Source: DAHUYF01 sp035623985 (GTDB taxonomy: Bacteria; Pseudomonadota; Alphaproteobacteria; ATCC43930; CGMCC-115725). Taken from it: a stretch of 64,000 nucleotides of DNA. Both the position numbers and the translations under genes were made by a program. Position 1 is the first letter of the stretch; every line of letters starts with the position of its first letter. This document shows positions 14,983 to 24,124 of this stretch, in pieces. The notes beneath the pieces are model-generated. The model did no database searches, was not told where the DNA came from, and saw only the letters and a program-made list of their open reading frames with translations. The DNA lies in NCBI GenBank assembly GCA_035623985.1, contig DASPSJ010000020.1, positions 25,184-89,183 of the forward strand, read 5' to 3'.

Positions 14983-17361
14983 ATGGCGGGAAGCGGGCGG
15001 ATCGGGCTCGTCGCTTTGGCCGGCATGCTCCTGCCGGTGGCGGCGCTGGCGCAAGCCGCGCCCACTCCCGACCAGCCCTCGCCGCCTGCCGCAGAGCCTT
15101 ATGCCAATCTGCCCACCGTCACCGTCATCGGCACGACGCCGCTCCCGGGCACCGGCATCGACATCGACAAGGTGCCGGCCAATGTGCAGAGCCTTTCCGC
15201 TGGCGATCTCCGGCGCGCGGGCTCGCCGAGCCTGCTCGACAGCATGGCCGACCAGCTCGGCAGCGTCAGCATCAACAACAACCTCGACGATCCCTTCCAG
15301 CCGGACATTCTGCTGCGCGGCTTCGAGGCCTCGCCGGTGCTCGGCACGCCGCAAGGGATCGCCGTCTACCAGAACGGCGTGCGCGTCAACGAAGCCTTCG
15401 GCGACACCGTCAATTGGGATCTGATCCCCGCTCTCGCCATCGACCGCGTCGATGTCGTCAGCGCCAACCCGGTCTATGGCCTCAACGCGCTGGGCGGCGC
15501 GGTGCTGGTCACCCTGAAGAACGGCTTCACCTATCACGGCTTCGAGGGCGACGTCGCCGGCGGCTCGTTCAACCAGCGCAACGGCAGCATCGAATACGGC
15601 CAGCAGGTGGGGCCCTACGCCGCCTATCTCGCCGGCAATTACTACGCCTCCGACGGCTGGCGGCAATTCTCGCCCGACACGCTGCAACAGGTCTACGCCT
15701 CGGCCGGCGTGCACGGCGAGAAGCTGTCGCTCGACATCGACTTCACCGGCGCCAACAACCGCCTGTTCGGCGAAGGCGCGACGCCGGAGCAGGAGCTCGC
15801 CGCCGGAAGGTCACTGGTCTTCACCAGCCCGCAGAACAATTTCGACGAGCTCGAATTCGTCACCGCCAACGCCGCCTATCAGGCCACCGACGCGCTCTCC
15901 TTCCAGGGCAATGCCTATCGCCGCGAGTTCCATCAGACGGTGCTCAACGGCAATACCACCAACTACACCTCCTGCGGCAACGGCTTCCTCTGCCAGCCCG
16001 ACGGCATGACGCCGCTGGTCTCAGGCACCGGCGGCGCGATCCCCGATATTTCGAACGGCGGCACCGTCCCGATCGGCGAGGACGACAGCGAGACCATTCA
16101 CGCCGTGGGCACCGGCGGCGCGCTGCAGATGACCTATGCCGGGCAGATTTTCGGCCATGACAACAATTTCGTCCTGGGCGGCAGCTACGATCACGACGTG
16201 GTCGATTTTCAATCGGCCGCGGAGGTCGGCGTCATCAACGCCTCGCTGCAGGTGGTGCCTTCCGGATTTTTCGTCGACACGCCGGAAAATACCGGCTTCA
16301 ACGCCACGCCGATCAGCCTAACGGCGGTCGACGACTATTACGGCCTTTTCCTCACCGACACCTTCAACCTCACCCCGGCGCTCGCCGTCACCGCCAGCGG
16401 CCGCTACAACCTCGCCATCATCGCCTTGAGCGACCATCTCGGCTCGAACCTCGCCGGCACCAACCGCTATTCCCGCTTCAACCCCGCCATCGGCTTCACC
16501 TACAAGATTCTCGCCAATCTTACCGGCTATGCCGGCTATTCCGAAGGCAATCGCGCGCCGACGCCGAGCGAGATCGAATGCTCCAACCCGACGCAGCCCT
16601 GCTTGCTGCCCTCCTCGCTCTCTTCCGATCCGCCGAGCCTGAAGCAGGTGGTCTCGCACACTTACGAGGCGGGGCTGCGCGGCAGCTTCGCCGCGCCTGA
16701 AATGCTGCCGGGCAAGTTCACGTGGAATTTCGGCTTGTTCCGCACCGATCTCGCCGACGACATCTACGGCGTCGCGACGACGATCAGTTCCGGCTTCTTC
16801 GAGAATATCGGCTCGACGCGCCGTCAGGGGATCGAGAGCAGGCTCGCCTATCGCGACGAGGACTGGTCGGCCTATCTCGCCTACAGCCTGATCGACGCCA
16901 CCTTCCAGTCGCCGCTGACGCTGCCCTCGCCGAGCAACCCCTTCGCCGACGCCAACGGCAACATCGAGGTCCGGCCCGGCGACCGCCTCCCCGGCATTCC
17001 CGAGCACCAGCTCAAGCTCGGCGCCGATTACCGGCTGACGCCGCACTGGAGCGTCGGCGGCACCGTGACCTATTTCAGCGCGCAATACCTGCATGGCGAC
17101 GAATCCAACCAGAACCCCGAATTGCCGGGCTACGCCGTGGTCGGTCTTCACAGCACCTACGAGGTCACGCGCAACGCCGAGATGTTCGTCAGCATCAACA
17201 ATCTGTTCGACGCGCATTATGCGACCTTCGGCATCTTCGGCGATCCCACCGGCGTCGGCGCGCCCGGCATTCCCCCGGCCGGCGCGCCCGGCGTCGACAA
17301 CCGCTTCGTCAGCCCCGGCGCGCCGCTTTCCGTGTTCGGCGGCGTCCGGGTGAAGTTCTAG
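14983..17361 (+). CDS. TonB-dependent outer-membrane receptor
   Basis: From the ATG at 14983 the protein has 792 residues: a signal peptide (GLVALAGMLLPVAALAQA), a short linker, the plug domain (TVTVIGTTPLPGTGIDID, DSMADQLGSVSINNNLDDPF, ILLRGFEASPVLGTPQGIAV, NPVYGLNALGGAVLVTLKNG) and a beta-barrel ending VRVKF. The frame reaches back to 14902, but only 14983 gives a clean signal peptide. No siderophore or B12 genes surround it. The palindrome at 14881 may control it. Its 3' end faces the 3' end of the defence-like operon. Confidence 0.92.
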   Translation: MAGSGRIGLVALAGMLLPVAALAQAAPTPDQPSPPAAEPYANLPTVTVIGTTPLPGTGIDIDKVPANVQSLSAGDLRRAGSPSLLDSMADQLGSVSINNNLDDPFQPDILLRGFEASPVLGTPQGIAVYQNGVRVNEAFGDTVNWDLIPALAIDRVDVVSANPVYGLNALGGAVLVTLKNGFTYHGFEGDVAGGSFNQRNGSIEYGQQVGPYAAYLAGNYYASDGWRQFSPDTLQQVYASAGVHGEKLSLDIDFTGANNRLFGEGATPEQELAAGRSLVFTSPQNNFDELEFVTANAAYQATDALSFQGNAYRREFHQTVLNGNTTNYTSCGNGFLCQPDGMTPLVSGTGGAIPDISNGGTVPIGEDDSETIHAVGTGGALQMTYAGQIFGHDNNFVLGGSYDHDVVDFQSAAEVGVINASLQVVPSGFFVDTPENTGFNATPISLTAVDDYYGLFLTDTFNLTPALAVTASGRYNLAIIALSDHLGSNLAGTNRYSRFNPAIGFTYKILANLTGYAGYSEGNRAPTPSEIECSNPTQPCLLPSSLSSDPPSLKQVVSHTYEAGLRGSFAAPEMLPGKFTWNFGLFRTDLADDIYGVATTISSGFFENIGSTRRQGIESRLAYRDEDWSAYLAYSLIDATFQSPLTLPSPSNPFADANGNIEVRPGDRLPGIPEHQLKLGADYRLTPHWSVGGTVTYFSAQYLHGDESNQNPELPGYAVVGLHSTYEVTRNAEMFVSINNLFDAHYATFGIFGDPTGVGAPGIPPAGAPGVDNRFVSPGAPLSVFGGVRVKF

Positions 17362-17497
17362 CCCGCATTCCCGGATGCACCGGCATTTTGCGGCGTGAGC
17401 GCCGCGATCCCGACGTAAAGATCGGCACTTTGATCGGACATCGAGCGTGGCGGCGATGGCGGACCCGGCGGCAATATCCTAATTTGCCAACCACCCG

Positions 17498-20400
17498 CTA
17501 GAGTCCCGCATAAACCGCGCGGGTCGCGGCTGGAAGATTGCCGCGTACTAGAAGCTCGTTGACCAAGATTACGTGAGTTTCTGGGGATTTCTCCTGCACG
17601 TCTCTGATCTTCGCGTCAGCCGCGCATCCACTCATCAACGGATGAGAAATTGCGACAACGAACTGGCGTCCGGCCGACTTCGTAATCAGGATAGGAGCTT
17701 CCACTTGTCCTACTCCGGCGACTGCGATCCGCTTGTTCGCTTCAATCTGTATGACGCCATCGGATTGCCGCTCAAGATCGCTACACAGCAGCGCGGTCGA
17801 AGCACGAAGGCGTTCTGCATCGAAGCCGGGAAGCTTACCCGTCAGAAGATATTCGAGCAGACCGATTGCAATATGACGGTCCAAATGACCGTGCTCGAAT
17901 TTGTTCTTGAAGCTGCGCAAGCAGCGATAGCAGGAAGCATCGCAGTTTTCGGGACAAACTTTGACCAGCGCCAGCGCTCGTTCAAGCAATTCACGACCGC
18001 GATCTATCAACTGGCTCGCGAAGCCAGCGCCGCCCGGAAGCGTGTCATAGAGGAAGATCTCAGCCTCTAAGCCATCACGCCCGGCAGCGGTAAGCGCCGG
18101 TCTATATTCAGCCATCAACTCGGAAGGTTCGATCTCAAGCATTTCGCATGCGGCCTTAGCCAGCGCCTCGCTCACTGTTCTAAGTACGACATCGGTTGGC
18201 GAATACCCCGGCTTGAGCGACAACGGTGGCTCTACCTTCATGGAGAACAACGCTATGTCAGTGATGAAATCCGTCCCCAATACGAGGTGCCGTATGGTGC
18301 TGTTTCCCTCGCAAATGGGTTCTTTCTCGTTTGGATACGGCTTCTGATGCGGAGCGAGTAATGTCGGCGTAGGATTGCTGCTTGCTTCGATGCGCCCGCA
18401 CCGCGCGCAGTACGAATACCCCTCGTTGGAGGGACCTGTATTTGATACCAGGAGGTGCTGTCGCTCCTTTAGCACCCGGACTCGCTCATTAACTCCCAAC
18501 CATCGAGTTTCGTCGGCTGGAGTTGGCATGGTGAGCTTAGCGCGAGTTGCGTAGCTCGTTTCCGGCAAATCGTCGGGCGAAGTAACCTCGTCGACGTCGA
18601 CCGGATGCGCAAATCCAGGCGGGCGCAACCATGTTCTAGCGGGGCCAAACGTGCTCTCTCCACCGCACGCGCGGCAATCCAAGAGTTCGCCGCATTCCGC
18701 CATCAAATATGGAACGGTCTCAGCGAACCCACAGGCGGTACATTCGCGATAGATACGTCGGCGTTCCCAGGCATCAAAGCGCTCATCTTGCATCGTCGAA
18801 TAGATTGCCGCTGATGTATAACACTTGCCCGAAATCCAAATTTGCTTACCGGGCGCATATTGACTGAGGGCAACAGGAAGTCCTTGCGACGGTGCAAACC
18901 GCATGATCGGCCTGTAATCGGTGGATCTGTCCCTGTCGAATACGTGAAAAGTCGCTACATCCGTCGGAAAGGCATAGCGAGGAAGGACGCCGCGATAGAG
19001 GAGGCGATCCAGCAGCTTGCCCGTCGTGGCGTTGTGATGGGGCTGCTCTTCGCCCTCTTCAGGCTCGTCCTCAGGTTCATCCTCTTCCTCGTCCACAATC
19101 TCGCTCGGTGCTAGCTTGATCGCCTCATCGATCGCCCCGAGGCAGTCGGCTTTCATTTCTTCGAGCAACATCGTCCGATCATCAGCGCTCAATTCAACAG
19201 GTATCCATGAGGCGATGCGGGTCTTGAGTCTCTGCTCGTTGCTTTCGAGCCAAGCTGCAAAGTCGGCGCGGTTAAGGACGCCTTCGGCCGAACGAAAACC
19301 CGATACCGTCCCGAGGACTGAGAACAGGTCGTGCGGCTGCGACGGATCAATCTGCGGCAAACGCTCCTGATGGTAGTTTTGAAGCAGGAACGCCCGTATA
19401 TGACGGCGCGTGATCTCTCGATTGTCGAGAGTCAATCGCGGATCAACAACGTCGCCTCGGATCATTCCGTCAGGTTTCGTAAAGTAGTGCTCGTCGTGAC
19501 TATCGACGCTGCTGAAGGCAACCACAGTCGCCACAGCATTACCGCGGCGCCCAGCGCGGCCCGCCCGCTGCTGATAGTTAGCGCGGCCGGGCGGCATGTT
19601 CCTGAGCGCCACGCCCGACAACGCGCCAATGTCGATACCAACTTCCATGGTTGTCGTGCTTGAAAGTACATCGATAGCTGTAACGTGCGAGGCATGCCTG
19701 CTAGACGTTAAAGGGACATCTTGGAATAGCAGCTCGTTCTCTTCGGCCTTTGAAAAAACATCTTCATTCTGAGGTGCGTTGAGTTGCGCCGTGTGTTCGG
19801 CCGCGATGAGTGCCATTGGCTCCTTGGGCGGGTCTCCGAGCGCAGCGATCACTGGATTGCGGTAATAGCCTTTTCTCGCACCAAATACCTGATCAGCATT
19901 TGGATCGAGAGAAACCGCATCAGGGCTTCTGCAATCAACGCAGTGTTTGAGGCCCGGGATGGGGCGGTGAACAGATTTACATGTCAAACACCGCTCCCAC
20001 TGGCCGTCGAATAGGAGCGAGAGTTCGCTGCCCCTCAACCGGCGATAGCCGCTGTCGACTTCTTCCGTGAAGATGCGTAGCAGTTCGGGATGCCACTTAT
20101 CCGAAAAGATTTTTCGCGCGGATTTGTCCGTGATGATGATATCCATCGCCGAGAATTTGCTTTTCTGGCCCTGAATGCTCGTTCCTTGGGTGCGCGGTCG
20201 GCGCCACCAAGCCTGCGGCATCGAGTTGAGCCAGAAGCCTTTACTTTCCCAGCACCGCAGCCACGCGCGAGCCAATCCCCGCTTCGCCTCAGGGGTCTCG
20301 GCGACACCGGGAATGTTTGGCAGTTTCTCGATGGCGGGCGTGTGCTTACTCTTTTCCACAATGGAGGCCAACGCCAGCGCTTCAAGGCCTAGGAACCTGT

Positions 20401-23029
20401 CCTGAACGGTCGTAACAATGTTGTCGAGCAACGCTTCTGGTGGGCGCTCCGAACGCATTTCCAAGCAAAGAGCATGCAGCCCGGCGTCGGTGTCAGCCTC
20501 TCCCGAACGCACCGCATGCTCTACCGTATCTTCGCCACCGAAGCCTTCGCCGCTTTTGAGCTCAGGTCTCAGGCGAACGCCTAACTTCTTCGATGCGAGC
20601 AATACGGCGAGATACAAATCCTCCAAGCTAATGAGGGGAAGCAGACCCGGAACGGCTTGGAGTCTTTTCATGCCCCAAGCGATCAGAGGCCGCAGCGAGT
20701 CTCTAACGGAGTACATTTGCAAGTTGGGCGCTAGTCGAGCGGCGACCTGCCGCGAATCCGAGAAGATGAGGACTTTTCGCCCGCGGAGCGGCGCGAAGCG
20801 GCTGGCTGGAACGGCACCTGGGGGCTGAATCTGAATCTGTCTGGCGACAAGCGCCTGAAAGGGCTGATCTCCCTTGGTTTGGTGATCTTGTACTGTTGAG
20901 CGTCCAAAGCGTGCCTTCTCTCGGCATACCGCGCAGGGCACAAACTGTCCGCGCGAAACCATGCTCGGGTCAATATTGCCGTCTTCATCGGTGATCGGCA
21001 TCACGCGGTCGCGTCTCAGAAAAACGCGCCTCATCCTAGGGCCGATAACTTTGGGATTGAGCCGACCGGTCTCGATATCGTAGTCGGCAGCTTCAACAAC
21101 ATCATCGTGTTTTGGCTCTTCTAGCAGCAAATCGAGCGCCAGCAGCGGCGCTGAGTCGCTATTCTCAAACTTCAGCCAATGGCCAGGCTCGGACCATAGC
21201 GCAGACGGATTATCGACATCGTTCGTATAAGCCCGTGCATAAGCGGTGCCGCAATAGCGACAAGTGAACAGTTCCAGGACTCGAGCGCCGCAGTCGCAGC
21301 GTACCTTCGGTTGACCATATAGCTTTCCGCCAATGCCACTATATCGGTGCTCAGGGATCTCTGAGCAGTTGGGGTCCATGCAAATCCACAGGCCTGGCAA
21401 GCCACGGAAGAAATTATGGATGCGGCAAGGGAGCAAGCCGGGCCCCTTAGGGTCTATGCGGGCGATGCTGCCAAGGGCCATCAGCCTCGTAACGGCACGG
21501 TCAGAAGTCTCACCCGCCTTCCCGAAGATAGTTGGGCCGAGCTCCTTGACGCGGCGGGCGCCTTTCATCGTTTCATTTACCAAGAGACCCATTGGCGGAA
21601 AGCTCGAGAGTGCGTGATACAGATCGCGCTCCAGTCCCTCACCCTTCGCTGCGTCTCGGTATTCGAGCAACGGTCGAATGACGGCCTCGCGGTCAGCATC
21701 GGTCGTCGCGTTATAGAATGCGTCCATGTCTATGCGGGAAAGAACCTCGGCATCGCGCACGGATCCGGCGCCCTCAGGCTTGCGGAGATCCAACTCGCCG
21801 CTAATGGCTACAAACGTTTCAGCAGGGACCCCCGACAGTTGCGAGCCGAACGCCGGGGCGTATTCCCTGTTCTTGAAGCTTGCCGTTGCGCAAATGACCT
21901 GAAACCGTTCGGGCCGAACGTCCAACCTATCGCGCAGACGCCGCAGGAGCAGCCCGACTTCGGCGCCAGCGGCGCCTCTGTAGAGATGAGCTTCATCGAG
22001 GACGATCAAAAATTTTTCGTCGGGATTTTCGGCAAGCCAACTGCGCGAATGGTCGAAGATCGGCCGCTCTATGGGCCGTATCAGCATATATTCAAGCATC
22101 GAATAGTTGGTGACGAGAAGGTCCGGCGGCGCGATCTGCACCTCGTGGCGCGTCAAAAGTTCCGAATCGTCTGAAAGCGCGATCGCTCGCTTAAATTCTT
22201 TCGTTTTCTGATTCTGCCAGTTGGTTCCTAGCTTCCCGAACCACGCGACCAGATCGGGCTTTGCGGGCCACTTGCCCCGCTCTTTGAGCTGACGCAAGAG
22301 ATCCGCAGCCTGCGTTTGTTCGTCGGTTTCCGGCCCAGCTGCGCGACGCTGAATATCGACATAGAACTCCTCAAAGGCTTTGAGCTTCACGGAGTCTTTC
22401 TTGGATGTGCGAACGCCAGCATAAGGTGTGCGGCTCGTATAACGGGCGAATCTTGGTGGCCTTCCCGTCCATTTCTTAAATAGTTCGACGAGCCGACGGT
22501 CGCCGAAAAGCGCGCGCAGACGCCCAAGCTGGTCGTTTACCAGCGCGTTCATCGGATAAAGGATGAGTGCCCGTACCGCTGTTTGGCTAGCGAATGCAGA
22601 GCCGCGTGTCTTCGCCTCGCGCGCAAGCTTGCCGAGTATGGGGAGCAAGAAGGATTCAGTCTTGCCCGAACCCGTACCCGTCATAATGAGAAGGTTCTTG
22701 CCCCTTACAAGCGCGTGGGAAACCGATTGTGACTGATGCTTGTAGGGCGGGTTATAGATCAGCGCGGGATGTTCCGGCGCGGCCTTTGCGAGGAGCTGAA
22801 AAACCTCGAGAGCGGCCTGCGGAAGTCCCGCCATCTCTTCGAATTTCTCACCTGACTGATAGCGCGGCGTTGACTCGATATAGGGCTCCTGATGGATCAC
22901 GCCTACGAGGTCGAGCAATTCGCGCCTTTGATCGATGAGCGCTGGCGAGCTTATGTGGTAGGTAGCTTCGACGTAGTCACGCAGAGCGGCGTGAAGCTCT
23001 TCAATGGTCTCTTGTATGGTCTGCGACAT
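17498..23029 (-). CDS. druE: DruE-like giant DEAH-box helicase with DUF1998 region (Druantia-type defence)
   Basis: This 1843-aa protein is a superfamily 2 helicase: Walker A GTGSGKT at residues 118-124, DEAH at 345-348, a CATAS motif III at about 390, and motif VI QQRAGRAGRR at about 1153-1162. Between and after the RecA-like halves lie several zinc-type clusters (Cys at 550, 555, 578, 580, 590, 593; CLTC at about 1014; CVDC at about 1030). The C-terminus has the DUF1998-like part with DTLPGGAGFASQL and CPENCDASCYRCL. This architecture and size fit DruE, the hallmark of Druantia, and also resemble DrmA of DISARM; a DUF4338 gene upstream favours Druantia. GGGGAGGG precedes the ATG, and G+C is lower than in the neighbours. 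Confidence 0.82.
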   Translation of the reverse strand: MSQTIQETIEELHAALRDYVEATYHISSPALIDQRRELLDLVGVIHQEPYIESTPRYQSGEKFEEMAGLPQAALEVFQLLAKAAPEHPALIYNPPYKHQSQSVSHALVRGKNLLIMTGTGSGKTESFLLPILGKLAREAKTRGSAFASQTAVRALILYPMNALVNDQLGRLRALFGDRRLVELFKKWTGRPPRFARYTSRTPYAGVRTSKKDSVKLKAFEEFYVDIQRRAAGPETDEQTQAADLLRQLKERGKWPAKPDLVAWFGKLGTNWQNQKTKEFKRAIALSDDSELLTRHEVQIAPPDLLVTNYSMLEYMLIRPIERPIFDHSRSWLAENPDEKFLIVLDEAHLYRGAAGAEVGLLLRRLRDRLDVRPERFQVICATASFKNREYAPAFGSQLSGVPAETFVAISGELDLRKPEGAGSVRDAEVLSRIDMDAFYNATTDADREAVIRPLLEYRDAAKGEGLERDLYHALSSFPPMGLLVNETMKGARRVKELGPTIFGKAGETSDRAVTRLMALGSIARIDPKGPGLLPCRIHNFFRGLPGLWICMDPNCSEIPEHRYSGIGGKLYGQPKVRCDCGARVLELFTCRYCGTAYARAYTNDVDNPSALWSEPGHWLKFENSDSAPLLALDLLLEEPKHDDVVEAADYDIETGRLNPKVIGPRMRRVFLRRDRVMPITDEDGNIDPSMVSRGQFVPCAVCREKARFGRSTVQDHQTKGDQPFQALVARQIQIQPPGAVPASRFAPLRGRKVLIFSDSRQVAARLAPNLQMYSVRDSLRPLIAWGMKRLQAVPGLLPLISLEDLYLAVLLASKKLGVRLRPELKSGEGFGGEDTVEHAVRSGEADTDAGLHALCLEMRSERPPEALLDNIVTTVQDRFLGLEALALASIVEKSKHTPAIEKLPNIPGVAETPEAKRGLARAWLRCWESKGFWLNSMPQAWWRRPRTQGTSIQGQKSKFSAMDIIITDKSARKIFSDKWHPELLRIFTEEVDSGYRRLRGSELSLLFDGQWERCLTCKSVHRPIPGLKHCVDCRSPDAVSLDPNADQVFGARKGYYRNPVIAALGDPPKEPMALIAAEHTAQLNAPQNEDVFSKAEENELLFQDVPLTSSRHASHVTAIDVLSSTTTMEVGIDIGALSGVALRNMPPGRANYQQRAGRAGRRGNAVATVVAFSSVDSHDEHYFTKPDGMIRGDVVDPRLTLDNREITRRHIRAFLLQNYHQERLPQIDPSQPHDLFSVLGTVSGFRSAEGVLNRADFAAWLESNEQRLKTRIASWIPVELSADDRTMLLEEMKADCLGAIDEAIKLAPSEIVDEEEDEPEDEPEEGEEQPHHNATTGKLLDRLLYRGVLPRYAFPTDVATFHVFDRDRSTDYRPIMRFAPSQGLPVALSQYAPGKQIWISGKCYTSAAIYSTMQDERFDAWERRRIYRECTACGFAETVPYLMAECGELLDCRACGGESTFGPARTWLRPPGFAHPVDVDEVTSPDDLPETSYATRAKLTMPTPADETRWLGVNERVRVLKERQHLLVSNTGPSNEGYSYCARCGRIEASSNPTPTLLAPHQKPYPNEKEPICEGNSTIRHLVLGTDFITDIALFSMKVEPPLSLKPGYSPTDVVLRTVSEALAKAACEMLEIEPSELMAEYRPALTAAGRDGLEAEIFLYDTLPGGAGFASQLIDRGRELLERALALVKVCPENCDASCYRCLRSFKNKFEHGHLDRHIAIGLLEYLLTGKLPGFDAERLRASTALLCSDLERQSDGVIQIEANKRIAVAGVGQVEAPILITKSAGRQFVVAISHPLMSGCAADAKIRDVQEKSPETHVILVNELLVRGNLPAATRAVYAGL

Positions 23030-23041
23030 TTCACCCTCCCC

Positions 23042-24124
23042 TTAGCCGGACGCTGGTCGTGGTGAAAGCCAGAGTCGTTCTTTGAGAAACTGTTCCTCGC
23101 TCGCAAGTTCAGAATCTCGAACGAGGAACGACATCAGGCAATACTCGGGTTTCGCCTCTTGCCCGAATACCAACAGCCGCCGGTGCGCCCAAAGCGGTAG
23201 AGGAGAAAAGAGATCGATACATGTTCCTTCCGGCGTCTTCCTGACCCGATAAAGTTGCGGCGTTCCGTTGAGATGGTCGATAGCCATTTGCAAATGCCAG
23301 GCCGCATCACAGCCGCGCACTGGCGAGCCTTTCAAGGGCAGATCGAGAATTTGCGTCGGCTGGCCATTCGTAAGAGCTACAACGCCCCACAGGGGTGCAC
23401 CATAGGCCTGCGGACGCCGACACACAAAAATGCCGCTCTCGTCCTTTGGCGCGACCCACCGTCCCTTGTAGTAATTTGGAGGACGAGTTGGATCGAGGAT
23501 CGTTAGTTCCTCGATGGCGCCGCTAGGTGGCTGCGCATTCAGCTTGCGCCAAATACCGTCTCGCAGATCAAGAGCAGATTGCGGCTTGGGTGGCCTGAGC
23601 CAAGCTCCCTCGGATGTCTCAATCAGTCCAAGGTCACGAAGAATCCGCAGCAGTTCTTCGTCGCATTGCCGAATGACACGCAAACTTCCCTGATAGTCGA
23701 TGCGAGACCGCAATGTCTGAGGCAACGGTTCAGTTTGGTCCTTGGCGAGACCGATGACGAGAATGCTTTGATTGCTGCGCGTGACAAAACCCGGCGGTGC
23801 TGCGAACACCCATGTTCCCTTGACCGTCGGATCGTCGAGCGTCACCTGATTCAATTCCAGTAAGTCGCCGATCACTGCGAGCTTCTCGGTGACGAGCTCG
23901 AGGCGTTCCCTCAAGGCTCGCGGATCATCCACCAGATCCCTGAGGCTGTCGGCTACCGCTCCTATTAGCGTGGACGGCGAACAGGGGCAGAGAAACCCGG
24001 CTGTCCTTCGCAATGATGTAGCCAGAAACGGCTCGTCGATTGCCGCCCCCGCCGCGTCCGGCAGCCCGAGGGCGGCGCGACTTGCTTTCACCACGTCCTT
24101 CGAAGCGACTTCAGCGATCACCAT
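23042..24124 (-). CDS. Uncharacterised third gene of the Druantia-like operon
   Basis: The protein has about 360 residues. No enzyme motif stands out. There are mostly mixed helix/strand segments, including FLATSLRRTAGFLCPCSPST, the LRVIRQCDEELLRILRDLGL helix of winged-helix flavour, and a C-terminal FLKERLWLSPRPASG. The frame opens with GTG at 24130; I prefer the ATG at 24124 because a GAGG site precedes it at usual spacing. It overlaps the 954-aa gene and ends 12 bases before the helicase start, so the three are one transcript. By position and size it could correspond to DruD of type I systems, but I could not confirm this. Confidence 0.75.
   Translation of the reverse strand: MVIAEVASKDVVKASRAALGLPDAAGAAIDEPFLATSLRRTAGFLCPCSPSTLIGAVADSLRDLVDDPRALRERLELVTEKLAVIGDLLELNQVTLDDPTVKGTWVFAAPPGFVTRSNQSILVIGLAKDQTEPLPQTLRSRIDYQGSLRVIRQCDEELLRILRDLGLIETSEGAWLRPPKPQSALDLRDGIWRKLNAQPPSGAIEELTILDPTRPPNYYKGRWVAPKDESGIFVCRRPQAYGAPLWGVVALTNGQPTQILDLPLKGSPVRGCDAAWHLQMAIDHLNGTPQLYRVRKTPEGTCIDLFSPLPLWAHRRLLVFGQEAKPEYCLMSFLVRDSELASEEQFLKERLWLSPRPASG

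Noticed and set aside
17498..23029. DISARM (drmA-type helicase) as an alternative assignment
   Set aside because: No drmB, drmC phospholipase or methyltransferase gene is adjacent, whereas a DUF4338 (DruA) gene is; the helicase is also longer than typical DrmA.
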